Of a stretch of DNA of 64,000 nt, positions 35,964-46,294 are shown in pieces (position 1 is the first letter of the stretch; every line of letters begins with the position of its first letter). The DNA is taken from contig NZ_CP108055.1 in the NCBI RefSeq assembly GCF_036174265.1, positions 1,736,001 through 1,800,000 on the forward strand, given 5' to 3'. Position numbers and translations under genes: made by a program. The notes below the pieces were generated by a model. It ran no database searches and had not been told where the DNA came from. It was given only the letters and a program-made list of their open reading frames with translations. This DNA comes from Streptomyces sp. NBC_00285 (GTDB lineage: Bacteria > Actinomycetota > Actinomycetes > Streptomycetales > Streptomycetaceae).

Positions 35964-37346
35964 ATGACACTTCGCGCATTTATGCACAGGATCGCCTTAC
36001 TGGCGATATTCACGCTGCTGGTGAGCGGCTGCGACCACGCCGCTCCGGTGACGGCGGTCAAGGCGGTCGCCGCCCATGTGCCGTCGCTCGCGCCGTTCTT
36101 CGACGAGAACAGCGGCCTGGGCCAGGACGCCGCGGTGCGGTCACGGGCCGTGCAGGGAAGTCTCCAGCAGGGAGACACACCCGGCCTCTACGGCGGCAGC
36201 AAACAGCCGACCATCTGCGACGTCGCCAAACTCGAACGATTCCTCACGGATCCCAGGAATCACAAAAAGGCACAGGCGTGGGCCCATGTACTGAACATCG
36301 GCACCGACGGAATACCGGAATATCTCGATCGACTCACACCGGTCCTGCTGCGTCACGACACTCTCGTCGAGAATCACGACTACAAGAAGGAAAAGGCCGT
36401 CCCGTACAACTCCCTGCTCCAGACGGGAATCGCGATTCTCGTCGACGAACAGGGGCTTCCGGCTGTGAAGTGTTCGTGTGGAAATCCACTGCGGCCCTTC
36501 AAGGGTGACACCAGCCGCATTTCCGTCCACTTCGACGGCGGCAACAAGAAGTGGGCGGGATACGAGCGGGACGCCGTGGTCGCCGTGAAGCCCGCTCCGC
36601 GGAAACTGGAACGGATCGCTCTCGTCGACGTACGGGAACCCGCCCGCGGGATCGCCCGGCCGACCGGCACGACCGGTGAGAAGGACACCACCTTCGACAC
36701 GAAGCAGCCGCGCGCGGTGCCGGACCTCACCGGGACGACCTTCGCGCATGCCCGTCGGGAACTGATCGACGCCGGGCTGGCGGCCGGGTATGCCGGGCGG
36801 GGAGTGCCGCCCGACAGTGCGAAGGTCACGGCGAGCGATCCGCCCGCGGGGGCGGAACTGCCGTTCGGGCAGTTCGTGACGCTGACCGTGGCCGGGGGCG
36901 GCACGAGCACCACCGGCGGGGTACGCCGGCCGACGACCACTCCCCCGCCGCGGTCCTCCTCTGCTGCCACAAAGACACCGCCGACCGGCACACCGTCGTC
37001 GGCGAGGCCGTCGGGATCGTCCGGGTCCAGCGGCAAGCCCGGGAAGTCCTCTTCGGCGCCTCCGTCGTCGTCGAGCAGCAAACCCGGGAAGCCGTCGTCC
37101 CCGCCCTCGTCGAGTACGGCTCCGGCCTCGCCGTCGCCCGCGAAGTCCAGCAGGCCGCCGAGCCCGCCGCCCTCCACGAGGTCGTCCCCGGCCGGCACTC
37201 CGCACACCAGCAGCGCGCCGCCAGCATCGCCGCCCTCGAAGCCACCGCCGTCGACGACCGGCGCCCCTGTCACCGGCGAACCGGCGAGCGGCGATCCCAC
37301 GACCACCCGGCCCGCCGACGGGCCGAGCAGCAGCGTCGCCACGTAG
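35964..37346 (+). CDS. Lipoprotein with PASTA-like domain and long Pro/Ser/Thr-rich tail (DUF6777-like)
   Basis: 460 residues from ATG 35964 with GGGGAG upstream (GTG 35961 possible). A lipobox LLVSGC at about residues 9-14 predicts lipid anchoring after the signal. The folded part (15 to about 225) has GDTPGLYGGS and IAILVDEQGLPAVKCSCGNPLRP; from memory it resembles DUF6777. A PASTA-like repeat (VPDLTGTTFAHARREL to FGQFVTLTVAG) covers residues about 232-295, then a 160-residue tail of Pro/Ser/Thr repeats. It precedes a Ser/Thr kinase gene by 27 bp. PASTA domains often bind peptidoglycan, so envelope sensing is likely. Confidence 0.82.
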   Translation: MTLRAFMHRIALLAIFTLLVSGCDHAAPVTAVKAVAAHVPSLAPFFDENSGLGQDAAVRSRAVQGSLQQGDTPGLYGGSKQPTICDVAKLERFLTDPRNHKKAQAWAHVLNIGTDGIPEYLDRLTPVLLRHDTLVENHDYKKEKAVPYNSLLQTGIAILVDEQGLPAVKCSCGNPLRPFKGDTSRISVHFDGGNKKWAGYERDAVVAVKPAPRKLERIALVDVREPARGIARPTGTTGEKDTTFDTKQPRAVPDLTGTTFAHARRELIDAGLAAGYAGRGVPPDSAKVTASDPPAGAELPFGQFVTLTVAGGGTSTTGGVRRPTTTPPPRSSSAATKTPPTGTPSSARPSGSSGSSGKPGKSSSAPPSSSSSKPGKPSSPPSSSTAPASPSPAKSSRPPSPPPSTRSSPAGTPHTSSAPPASPPSKPPPSTTGAPVTGEPASGDPTTTRPADGPSSSVAT

Positions 37347-37373
37347 CGCCCCGCAGAACCGGAGAGTCACCGG

Positions 37374-39203
37374 ATGCCTTCAGGATCACCGACGTCGGGA
37401 GTGGGCCGGGTCATCGCCGGCCGCTATCTGCTGCTGAACCCGCTCGGCAGCGGCGGCATGGGCCATGTGTGGCTCGCCCACGACCAGAGACTCGCCTGTG
37501 AGGTCGCGCTCAAGGAGATCGTGTTCCGTGACCCGGTCGAGGCCGCCGACGAGCGGGAGGCCCGGGTGGCCCGGGCCCGCGCCGAGGCCCGGCACGCGGC
37601 CGGGCTGCGCGGCCACCCGCATGTGGTGACCGTGCACGACGTGCTGGAGCACGAGGGACTGCCGTGGATCGTCATGGAGTACGTGGCGGACGCCGTGGAC
37701 ATGCGCGACCTGGTCGACTCGCGGGGCCCGCTCGCTCCGGCGGAGAGCGCCCGTATCGGCCTGGCCGTGCTGGACGCGCTGACCGCCGGGCACCAGCGGG
37801 GCGTGATGCACCGGGACGTGAAGCCGGCGAACATCCTGCTCGCACCGGACCGCTCGGGGTCGCCGTACGGGCGCGTCCTGCTCGCCGACTACGGCATCTC
37901 CGTGCAGCCGGACGCCGGGGAGACGCGGTACACCCTGGCGTCGGTGCTGGTGGGCACCTCGGGCTTTCTGGCGCCGGAACGTGCCACGGGCGGGGCGCCC
38001 ACCCCGGCCGCGGACCTGTTCTCACTGGGCTGCACGCTGTACCACGCGGTGGAGGGCGTGGGCCCCTTCGAACGCGACTCGCATCTCGCCGAGGTCACCG
38101 CGGTCGTCATGGAGGAGCCGCGCCCGGCCGTGCGCGCCGGAGCGCTGGGTCCCGTGCTCGGGGCGCTGCTCGCGAAGGACCCGGACCGGCGGCTGTCGTC
38201 GGCGGAGGCGGAGGCCGCGCTGTCGGGGATCGTGACACCGCAGGCCGAGCCGTACGTCCGGACACAGACCGACCTCGGTTCCCAGCCGCCCTGGGCGGCG
38301 GTGCGGGTGCCGCCGCTCAGGGCGGCGGAGCCTCCCCGACAGCAAGGGCGCGGACGTCGGCGGCGGGAGCGTTCACACGCCCTGCGGGCCGTGCTCGCCT
38401 GCGGTCTCGGGCTCCTGCTGGCCCTGGGCGGGGTGTGGTACGCCATGGCCGACCGGTCGGCGGACGGCGGTGGCGGAGCCGGGACCGGAGGCGCCCGGCA
38501 GCCGTACGGCAAGGACGTCGGGCTGTCGAAGCCGCTGCGGGACGGCGACTGTGTCATCGCCGACTGGCCGGGCTCGGACCGCTTCCGGGGGACACCCCGG
38601 CTGAAGCCGGACCCGACCTGCGCCACGGCCCCGGACGGCCAGGTGACGGCGTTCGTGGCGGCCGCCTCGGCGGACGAGGCGCGGCGGACCGGGGCGGTGA
38701 AGTGCGAGGAGGGGACGCGGGAGATCCGGGAGCGGCTCGCGGACGTCCGCAGCCAGGCCGTGGTGCCGACCGGCGGGGGCTTCGAGGCCGCCGGCCGGCG
38801 CACCGCCTGTCTGGTGCTGGGCGCGAGCGGGCCGCTGTACGGGCCGATCGGCACGCATCGCGCACCGGGCTCGGCGTTCGCGGACACCGCGACCATGCAG
38901 CGGCGCGACTGTCTGGACGTGCGCACCAACCGGGACGCGCGGCTGGTGTCCTGCGCGGGCTCCTACGACGAGCAGGTGCTCGGCTTCACCCGACTGGCCC
39001 CGGACGTCACGCTGCCCGAGGCGCGGACCGAATCGGACACGGCATGTGCGCGTGACGTGCCGCCGGGCGACTACGGCTTCGACCCGTCCGTCTACACGGC
39101 GGGCTCCTGGACCAGTGCGGGCCCCTGGAAGAACGGCACTCATTTCGTCGTGTGCACCGTCCGCAGGCAGAACGGGGGCACCATGGAGGGAGACGAATCC
39201 TGA
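37374..39203 (+). CDS. Membrane-anchored Ser/Thr protein kinase
   Basis: 609 residues. The cytoplasmic kinase domain (about 9-285) has GSGGMGHVW, ATP-binding Lys in VALKEI, HRDVKPANILL, ADYGI (a DFG variant) and GTSGFLAPE. A basic linker leads to one transmembrane helix (about 340-360, ACGLGLLLALGGVWY). The extracellular C-terminal part (about 365-609) has six or more cysteines, including DCVIADWP, KPDPTCAT and TACLVL, so disulphides are likely. It lacks PASTA repeats; those are in the adjacent lipoprotein, which could supply the ligand sensor. ATG at 37374. Confidence 0.92.
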   Translation: MPSGSPTSGVGRVIAGRYLLLNPLGSGGMGHVWLAHDQRLACEVALKEIVFRDPVEAADEREARVARARAEARHAAGLRGHPHVVTVHDVLEHEGLPWIVMEYVADAVDMRDLVDSRGPLAPAESARIGLAVLDALTAGHQRGVMHRDVKPANILLAPDRSGSPYGRVLLADYGISVQPDAGETRYTLASVLVGTSGFLAPERATGGAPTPAADLFSLGCTLYHAVEGVGPFERDSHLAEVTAVVMEEPRPAVRAGALGPVLGALLAKDPDRRLSSAEAEAALSGIVTPQAEPYVRTQTDLGSQPPWAAVRVPPLRAAEPPRQQGRGRRRRERSHALRAVLACGLGLLLALGGVWYAMADRSADGGGGAGTGGARQPYGKDVGLSKPLRDGDCVIADWPGSDRFRGTPRLKPDPTCATAPDGQVTAFVAAASADEARRTGAVKCEEGTREIRERLADVRSQAVVPTGGGFEAAGRRTACLVLGASGPLYGPIGTHRAPGSAFADTATMQRRDCLDVRTNRDARLVSCAGSYDEQVLGFTRLAPDVTLPEARTESDTACARDVPPGDYGFDPSVYTAGSWTSAGPWKNGTHFVVCTVRRQNGGTMEGDES

Positions 39204-39216
39204 GGAGGGTGTCGCG

Positions 39217-39393
39217 ATGCCCGGTACCGGTTCGACGGACGGCTCGACCAGAACGATGGGGGTGCTCACCGTCGGCGGACTCGTCGCGGTGACGGCCTAC
39301 ACGGTGGCGCTCGGCAGCAACGGCTGGCTGTGGTTCGGCTGGGTCGTGCTGGGCCTCATCACCCTCGGGATGGTCGCCACGCGCAGCACCTGA
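39217..39393 (+). CDS. Small two-helix membrane protein downstream of the kinase
   Basis: 58 residues from ATG 39217 with GAGGAGGG upstream and 13 bp after the kinase stop. Hydrophobic segments are about residues 15-32 (GVLTVGGLVAVTAYTVAL) and 37-54 (WLWFGWVVLGLITLGMVA). It ends 3 bp before the convergent histidine kinase stop. Probably cotranscribed with the kinase. No known domain; function unknown. Confidence 0.72.
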   Translation: MPGTGSTDGSTRTMGVLTVGGLVAVTAYTVALGSNGWLWFGWVVLGLITLGMVATRST

Positions 39394-39396
39394 GAC

Positions 39397-40598
<1,202 letters not shown>

Positions 40599-40602
<4 letters not shown>

Positions 40603-42311
40603 GCCTTCACCTCCGCCCGCAGTTCCTCCGGCAGATGGAAGCGGGCCAGGATCGCCGCCGTGCCCGCCGGCACCCGGCTCGCGGTGGCCAGGGACACCAG
40701 CACCATGGTGAGGAAGCCGAGCGGTACCGACCACAGTGCGGGCCAGGCGAGCAGGGCGTGGAGGGGGCCGGTGGCCGGGAAACCGGCCATGGTCGCGGCC
40801 ACGGCGACGAACGCGGAACCGCCGCCGACGAGCATGCCCGCGGCGGCGCCGGGCGGGGTCAGCCGCCACCACCAGATGCCGAGCACGAGCAGCGGGCAGA
40901 AGGAGGAGGCGGACACCGCGAAGGCGAGGCCCACGGCGTCGGCGACCGGCAGACCGCCGACCAGGACGCTCGCGGCGAGCGGCGCGCACATCGCGAGGGC
41001 GGTGCCGAGTCTGAAGTGCCGTACGCCGCGCGTCGGCAGGACGTCCTGGGTGAGCACTCCCGCCACCGCCATGGTCAGTCCGGAGGCCGTGGACAGGAAC
41101 GCGGCGAAGGCGCCGCCCGCCACCAGCGCGCCCAGCAGGTCGCCGCCGAGACCGCCGATCATCCGCTCGGGGAGCAGCAGGACGGCCGCGTCGGCGTCAC
41201 CGGTGAGGGTGAGTTCGGGGGTGTAGAGGCGGCCGAGGGCGCCGTAGACGGGTGGCAGGAGGTAGAAGCAGCCGATCAGGCCGAGGACGGCGACCGTGGT
41301 GCGGCGGGCGGCGACGCCGTGCGGGCTGGTATAGAAGCGGACGACGACGTGCGGCAGGCCCATGGTGCCGAGGAAGGTGGCGAGGATCAGTCCGTACGTG
41401 GCGTACAGGGGCCGTTCCTCGCGGCCCGCGGCCAGGGAGGTCGACATGCCGTCGCTGGTGCCGCGGTCGGCGGCGGGGACGGTGGTGCCCTTGGCGAAGG
41501 TGAGGCGGGTGCCCTTGGCGATGTGGTGGGTCCCGGCGGGGAGCCGGAGCTTCTGGTCCTCGTGCGGGCGGCCGTCGACCGTGCCGCTGACCGTGACGGC
41601 CAGGGGGCTCTCCAGCTTCAGGTCGAGGCTGGAGTCGACGCGTACGACGCGTTGTTCGCGGAAGGTGGCCGGTTCGTCGAAGGCGTGGCTGGGGGCGCCG
41701 TCGCCCTGCCAGGCGAGGATCAGGAAGAGGGCGGGGACCAGGAGGGCGGTGAGTTTGAGCCAGTACTGGAAGGCCTGCACGAAGGTGATGCTGCGCATGC
41801 CGCCCGCGGCGACGGTGGCGACCACGACCACCGCGACGATCACTCCGCCGAGCCACTGAGGTGCCCCGGTCAGCACGGTCAACGTCAGTCCGGCGCCCTG
41901 CAGTTGGGGGAGCAGGTAGAGCCATCCGACGCCGACGACGAAGGCTCCGGCGAGCCGGCGCACGGCCTGGGAGGCGAGCCGGGCCTCGGCGAAGTCGGGG
42001 AGGGTGTAGGCGCCGGAACGGCGCAGCGGGGCGGCCACGAACAGGAGCAGGACGAGGTAGCCCGCCGTGTATCCGACCGGGTACCAGAGCATGTCCGGGC
42101 CCTGGACGAGGACCAGGCCCGCGATGCCCAGGAAGGAGGCGGCGGAGAGGTACTCGCCGCTGATGGCGGCCGCGTTGAGGCGGGGGCCGACGGTGCGGGA
42201 GGCGACGTAGAAGTCGGAGGTGGTGCGGGAGATGCGCAGGCCGAAGGCGCCGACGAGGATCGTGGTCACGACCACCAGGGCGACGGCGGGCACCGAGTAG
42301 CTGGGGTTCAT
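40599..42311 (-). CDS. Sodium:solute symporter family transporter (ActP/MctC-like)
   Basis: 570 residues with about 13 transmembrane helices. SSS motifs include TSDFYVASRTVGPRLNAAAIS, ISGEYLSAASFLGIAGLVL and SGLTMAVAGVLTQDVL. The family imports small carboxylates such as acetate, pyruvate and propionate with a cation. An unusual hydrophilic insert (about residues 215-310, including SSLDLKLESPLAVTVSG) predicts an extra external domain. The start overlaps the DUF485 stop and the end overlaps the kinase start, so the genes are translated together. Carboxylate specificity is inferred from the DUF485 partner. Confidence 0.9.
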
Positions 42312-42670
42312 CGGTCCTCGACCAGGCGCACGAAGTCCCGTTCGTTGCGTTCGGCGCGGCGCACGTACCAGCGGGCCAGCAGGACGAGGGGGGCGTAGAG
42401 GCAGAAGCCGAGGACGGCCCATTCGAGGCGGTGGGCGTCCGGCATCGCCGCGAAGAGCAGCGGCAGCGGGCCGATGAGCAGCCCCAGGAAGGCGAACACC
42501 GCGAGGCCGGCGCGCAGTTGGGTGCGCATCAGGGAACGGACGTAGGTGTGGCCGAGGGTGGTCTGTTCGTCGATCTCGGTGCGCGGCCGGTAGTAGCCGG
42601 AGGCGGGCCGGCTGCGGCGGGGCGGGCCGGTGACGACGACGCGCCGCTCGACGGGGTCCTGGTGCGGCAC
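42308..42670 (-). CDS. DUF485-family membrane protein, symporter partner
   Basis: 120 residues. Two transmembrane helices (about 52-72 and 84-102) lie between a basic N-terminal region and a charged C-terminal tail (RRAERNERDFVRLV). DUF485 genes usually precede acetate symporter genes, exactly as here with a 4-bp ATGA overlap. Start at ATG 42670, 2 bp from the stop of the response regulator gene. Confidence 0.88.
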   Translation of the reverse strand: MPHQDPVERRVVVTGPPRRSRPASGYYRPRTEIDEQTTLGHTYVRSLMRTQLRAGLAVFAFLGLLIGPLPLLFAAMPDAHRLEWAVLGFCLYAPLVLLARWYVRRAERNERDFVRLVEDR

Positions 42671-42672
42671 GG

Positions 42673-43422
42673 TCAGGGCCTCCTCATCAGCAGGTCCCGC
42701 AGCTCGCGTGTGTGGCGGCGGCTGACCTGGAGTTCCACGCCGCCGACGAGGACGCTCACGGTACCCGCGTCCAGGCGGAGTTCGCCGATGTGGCGCAGGG
42801 CGACCAGGTGGCGGCGGTGGATGCGGACGAAGCCGCGGTAGCGCCAGCGCTCCTCCAGGGTGGACAGCGGGATGCGTACGAGGTGGCTGCCCCGGTCGGT
42901 GTGCAGCCGGGCGTAGTCGCCGTGGGCCTCGACGTGGGTGATGTCGTCGACGGTGACGAACCGGGTCACCCCGCCGAGTTCGACGGGTATGTGGTCGGGG
43001 TCGGGTTCGTGCACGGGGATGCGGGGCGCGCTGCCGAGGCGTTCGGCGGCGCGGCGGACGGCCTCCGCGAGGCGTTCCTTGCGGACCGGTTTGAGGACGT
43101 AGTCGACGGCCTTGAGGTCGAAGGCCTGGACGGCGAAGCCCTCGTGGGCGGTGACGAACACGACGAGCGGCGGCTTGGCGAAACCGGTCAGCAGCCGGGC
43201 GAGGTCGAGGCCGTCGAGACCGGGCATGTTGATGTCGAGGAAGACCACGTCGATCGCCTCGGGCCCGTGCGGTCCCGACTCCAGCGCGCGGTTGATGCGG
43301 CGCAGCGCCTCGGTGGCGTCACCGGCGCCCTCCACGCTGCCGATCCGGGGGTCGGTGCTGAGGAGGTAGAGCAGTTCCTCCAGCGAGGGGCGTTCGTCGT
43401 CGACAGCCAGGGCGCGCAGCAT
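42673..43422 (-). CDS. LytTR-family response regulator
   Basis: 249 residues. The receiver domain (1-120) has acidic residues in AVDDERP, phosphoacceptor Asp in VVFLDINMPGLDGLDL near residue 58, and the conserved Lys in YVLKPVRKERL. The C-terminal LytTR DNA-binding domain (about 140-245) contains DDITHVEAHGDYARLHT and FVRIHRRHLVALRHIGEL. LytTR proteins bind paired direct repeats. First gene of the four-gene leftward unit; its histidine kinase is the last gene. ATG at 43422. Confidence 0.94.
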   Translation of the reverse strand: MLRALAVDDERPSLEELLYLLSTDPRIGSVEGAGDATEALRRINRALESGPHGPEAIDVVFLDINMPGLDGLDLARLLTGFAKPPLVVFVTAHEGFAVQAFDLKAVDYVLKPVRKERLAEAVRRAAERLGSAPRIPVHEPDPDHIPVELGGVTRFVTVDDITHVEAHGDYARLHTDRGSHLVRIPLSTLEERWRYRGFVRIHRRHLVALRHIGELRLDAGTVSVLVGGVELQVSRRHTRELRDLLMRRP

Positions 43423-43500
43423 GAACCCGGAGTGTAGGAGTAATTCGTACGACTGGACATGTGCGGAGGTGCGGACGTCCCCGCTGGATACAGTGCCGGC

Positions 43501-43989
43501 ATGAACAGCAGGCCCACGCCGTTCGACGAGCTCGACCGGAAGATCGTCACCGCGCTGATGGCGAACGCCAGAACCAGTTTCGCGGAGATCGGCGCCGCGA
43601 TCGGACTGTCCGCCACGGCGGTGAAGCGGCGGGTGGACCGGATGCGGGACACCGGGGTGATCACCGGGTTCACGGCCACGGTGGAGCCGTGGGCGCTGGG
43701 CTGGCGCACCGAGGCGTACGTCGAGGTGTACTGCGAGGGCGCGGCGCCGCCGCGGCGGCTCGCCGAGGTGGTGCGCAACCATCCGGAGATCACCGCCGCG
43801 ATGACGGTGACCGGGGGCGCGGACGCGCTGCTGCATGTGCGGGCGCGGGACGTGGAGCACTTCGAAGAGGTGCTGGAACGCATCCGGGTCGAGCCGTTCA
43901 TCCGGAAGACGATCAGCGTGATGGTGCTGTCCCATCTGCTCCCGGAAAGCCCCGAGGCGGGCGCAAGTCAGCCCGCACCTGACGCGTAG
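43501..43989 (+). CDS. Lrp/AsnC-family transcriptional regulator
   Basis: 162 residues from ATG 43501. The N-terminal helix-turn-helix (about 8-58; FDELDRKIVTALMANARTSFAEIGAAIGLS) and the C-terminal RAM ligand domain (about 75-150) with VEVYCEGAAP and VTGGADALLHVRARDV are both present. It is transcribed in the same direction as, and 152 bp upstream of, the ddaH-rocD pair. Tandem inverted repeats lie just after its stop, so it probably controls that operon. Arginine or ornithine is a likely effector. Confidence 0.92.
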   Translation: MNSRPTPFDELDRKIVTALMANARTSFAEIGAAIGLSATAVKRRVDRMRDTGVITGFTATVEPWALGWRTEAYVEVYCEGAAPPRRLAEVVRNHPEITAAMTVTGGADALLHVRARDVEHFEEVLERIRVEPFIRKTISVMVLSHLLPESPEAGASQPAPDA

Positions 43990-43994
43990 TCGGT

Positions 43995-44064
43995 AAACGC
44001 AGCACTCCTGCGTTTTGTGGGCCGAACACGCAGCATTCCTGCGCAGACACGCAAGTCATGTTGC
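43995..44064. promoter_or_regulatory. Array of inverted repeats upstream of ddaH, candidate Lrp binding sites
   Basis: Repeat 1, AAACGCAG-N5-CTGCGTTT (43995-44015), has perfect 8-bp arms. Repeat 2, CGCAG-N5-CTGCG (44029-44043), shares core and spacer. Repeat 3, GCAA-N6-TTGC (44051-44064), is weaker. Centres are 31 and about 21 bp apart, roughly three and two helical turns. This phasing is typical of Lrp octamer sites. They end 77 bp before ddaH. Confidence 0.7.
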
Positions 44065-44140
44065 TTGTCGTGCATGCCGGTCACTTCCTACCTTGGTGTC
44101 AACCCTCAAGTGACACCGCAGGAAGCGGAGGAACCCCTCT

Positions 44141-44965
44141 GTGTCCGACTCCCGTGTGCAGCGCCAACGGCGTTTCCTGGTCTGTGAACCCAGACACTTC
44201 GCCGTGCAGTACGCGATCAACCCGTGGATGCATCCCGACACCCACGTCGACGTGGATCTCGCCCACGAGCAGTGGCAGACACTGATCCGTGCCTACGAGA
44301 ACCACGGTCACACCATCGATGCCGTGGAGCCGGTTCCCGGTCTCCCGGACATGGTCTTCGCCGCGAACTCGGCGGTCGTCGTCGGCGGCCGCGTCTTCGG
44401 CTCCCTCTTCCACGCGCCCGAGCGGCGCCCCGAGTCCACGCACTACGACCTGTGGTTCAAGACGGCGGGCTACGACGTCCACCGTCCCGTGGCGGTCTGC
44501 GAGGGCGAGGGCGACCTCGTCTGGACGGGCCGGTACGTCCTGGCCGGAACGGGGTTCCGGACGACCCGGGAGGCACACCGCGAGGTACAGGAGTTCTTCG
44601 GCCACCCGGTGATCAGCCTGACCCTGGTGGACCCGCACTTCTACCACCTGGACACCGCGCTGTTCGTCATCGACGACTCCGCCGAGGGCAACAACATCGT
44701 GTACTACCCGGAGGCCTTCTCGCCGGGCAGTCGCGAGGTGCTCGCACGGCTGTACCCGGACGCGGTGCTCGCGACCCGTGACGACGCGATGGCGTTCGGC
44801 CTGAACTCCGTCTCCGACGGCCGGCACGTCTTCATCGCCCCGCAGGCCGAGGCGCTCGCCGTACGCCTCGACGACCACGGCTATGTCCCCGTCCCCGTCG
44901 ACCTCTCCGAGCTCCACAAGGCCGGCGGCGGCATCAAGTGCTGCACCCAGGAGATCCGCTCATGA
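44141..44965 (+). CDS. ddaH: Dimethylarginine dimethylaminohydrolase family protein (amidinotransferase fold)
   Basis: 274 residues from GTG 44141. DDAH-like features: RHFAVQYAINPWM at the start, NSAVVVGGRVFGSLF, a central HFYHLDTALFVIDD that supplies the catalytic His, and a C-terminal GGIKCCTQEIR carrying the catalytic Cys. The family hydrolyses methylated arginine to citrulline and dimethylamine; some members act on arginine. The ATGA overlap with rocD makes an arginine-derivative pathway likely. Cys-Cys near the end is conserved in this group. Confidence 0.88.
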   Translation: MSDSRVQRQRRFLVCEPRHFAVQYAINPWMHPDTHVDVDLAHEQWQTLIRAYENHGHTIDAVEPVPGLPDMVFAANSAVVVGGRVFGSLFHAPERRPESTHYDLWFKTAGYDVHRPVAVCEGEGDLVWTGRYVLAGTGFRTTREAHREVQEFFGHPVISLTLVDPHFYHLDTALFVIDDSAEGNNIVYYPEAFSPGSREVLARLYPDAVLATRDDAMAFGLNSVSDGRHVFIAPQAEALAVRLDDHGYVPVPVDLSELHKAGGGIKCCTQEIRS

Positions 44966-46182
44966 CCGCACCCGTAAGCACGCGTTCCTCCGCCGATCTC
45001 ATCAGTGCCGAGGAGCCGGTCCTCGCGCACAACTACCACCCGCTGCCCGTGGTCGTCGCCCGTGCCGAGGGCACCTGGGTCGAGGACGTGGAGGGCCGCC
45101 GGTACCTCGACATGCTGGCCGGGTACTCCGCCCTGAACTTCGGCCACCGCCACCCGGCCCTGATCGAGGCGGCCCACCAGCAGCTGGACCGCCTGACACT
45201 GACCTCCCGCGCCTTCCACAACGACCGGCTCGCCGAGTTCGCCGAGCGCCTGGCCCGGCTGACGGGCCTGGACATGGTGCTGCCGATGAACACCGGCGCG
45301 GAGGCGGTGGAGAGCGCCATCAAGGTGGCCCGCAAGTGGGCGTACGAGGTGAAGGGCGTCCCCGCCGACCGGGCCACGATCGTGGTGGCGGCGGACAACT
45401 TCCACGGCCGTACGACGACGATCGTGTCGTTCTCCACGGACGAGACGGCGAGGGCGGGCTTCGGCCCCTTCACGCCGGGCTTCCGGATCGTGCCGTACAA
45501 CGACCTCGCGGCGCTGGAGGCGGCGGTCGACGAGACGACGGCCGCGGTGCTCCTTGAGCCGATCCAGGGCGAGGCGGGCGTGGTCATCCCGGACGACGGC
45601 TACCTGCCCGGCGTACGGGAGCTGACCCGCCGCAAGGGTTGTCTCTTCATCGCGGACGAGATCCAGTCGGGCCTCGGCCGCACGGGTCGCACGCTGGCCG
45701 TCGAGCACGAAGGGGTCGTCCCCGACGTCCTGCTCCTGGGCAAGGCGCTGGGCGGCGGCATCGTCCCGGTCTCCGCGGTGGTCGCGGGCCGTGACGTCCT
45801 CGGCGTACTGCGTCCGGGCGAACACGGCTCGACGTTCGGCGGCAACCCGCTGGCGGCGGCGGTGGGCACGGCGGTGGTCGAGCTGCTGGAGACGGGCGAG
45901 TTCCAGCGCAGGGCGGCCGAGCTGGGCTCGGTCCTGCGGGACGGCCTGGCCGACCTGGTCGGCAGGGGTGTCGTCGGCTTCCGGGCGAGGGGCCTGTGGG
46001 CGGGCGTCGACATCGACCCGGCGATCGGCACGGGCCGCGAGGTGAGCAAGCTGTTGATGGGCGAGGGAATCCTGGTCAAGGACACCCACGGCTCGACGAT
46101 CAGGCTGGCGCCTCCGCTGACGATCACGGCGGAGGAACTGGTGTCGGCGCTCGGAGTCCTTGAGAAGGTTCTGCGGCGGTAG
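44962..46182 (+). CDS. rocD: Ornithine aminotransferase
   Basis: 406 residues from ATG 44962, overlapping the ddaH stop by 4 bp. A class III aminotransferase with PLP-binding lysine in LLLGKALGGGIVPVSAVVAG near residue 265. Other motifs are NTGAEAVESAIKVARKW, DNFHGRTTTIVSFS, CLFIADEIQSGLGRTG and HGSTFGGNPLAAAV. It converts ornithine and 2-oxoglutarate to glutamate semialdehyde and glutamate. With ddaH and an Lrp gene upstream it forms an arginine-degradation unit. Confidence 0.95.
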   Translation: MTAPVSTRSSADLISAEEPVLAHNYHPLPVVVARAEGTWVEDVEGRRYLDMLAGYSALNFGHRHPALIEAAHQQLDRLTLTSRAFHNDRLAEFAERLARLTGLDMVLPMNTGAEAVESAIKVARKWAYEVKGVPADRATIVVAADNFHGRTTTIVSFSTDETARAGFGPFTPGFRIVPYNDLAALEAAVDETTAAVLLEPIQGEAGVVIPDDGYLPGVRELTRRKGCLFIADEIQSGLGRTGRTLAVEHEGVVPDVLLLGKALGGGIVPVSAVVAGRDVLGVLRPGEHGSTFGGNPLAAAVGTAVVELLETGEFQRRAAELGSVLRDGLADLVGRGVVGFRARGLWAGVDIDPAIGTGREVSKLLMGEGILVKDTHGSTIRLAPPLTITAEELVSALGVLEKVLRR

Positions 46183-46294
46183 CGCACGCTGCCGGGCGAC
46201 CCGGGCGCCCCTCCCCGTGCGCGCACTCCCGACGTACCGGGTGAAGATGATGCGAAGAGGTGATAGACCACTCTCAGCGACAGAGAGGTCGTCC

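Noticed and set aside
36141..37370. A 409-residue minus-strand frame opposite the lipoprotein gene
   Set aside because: Arises from the Pro/Ser/Thr repeat read in reverse (Arg/Gly-rich); the plus-strand protein has a lipobox and a domain.
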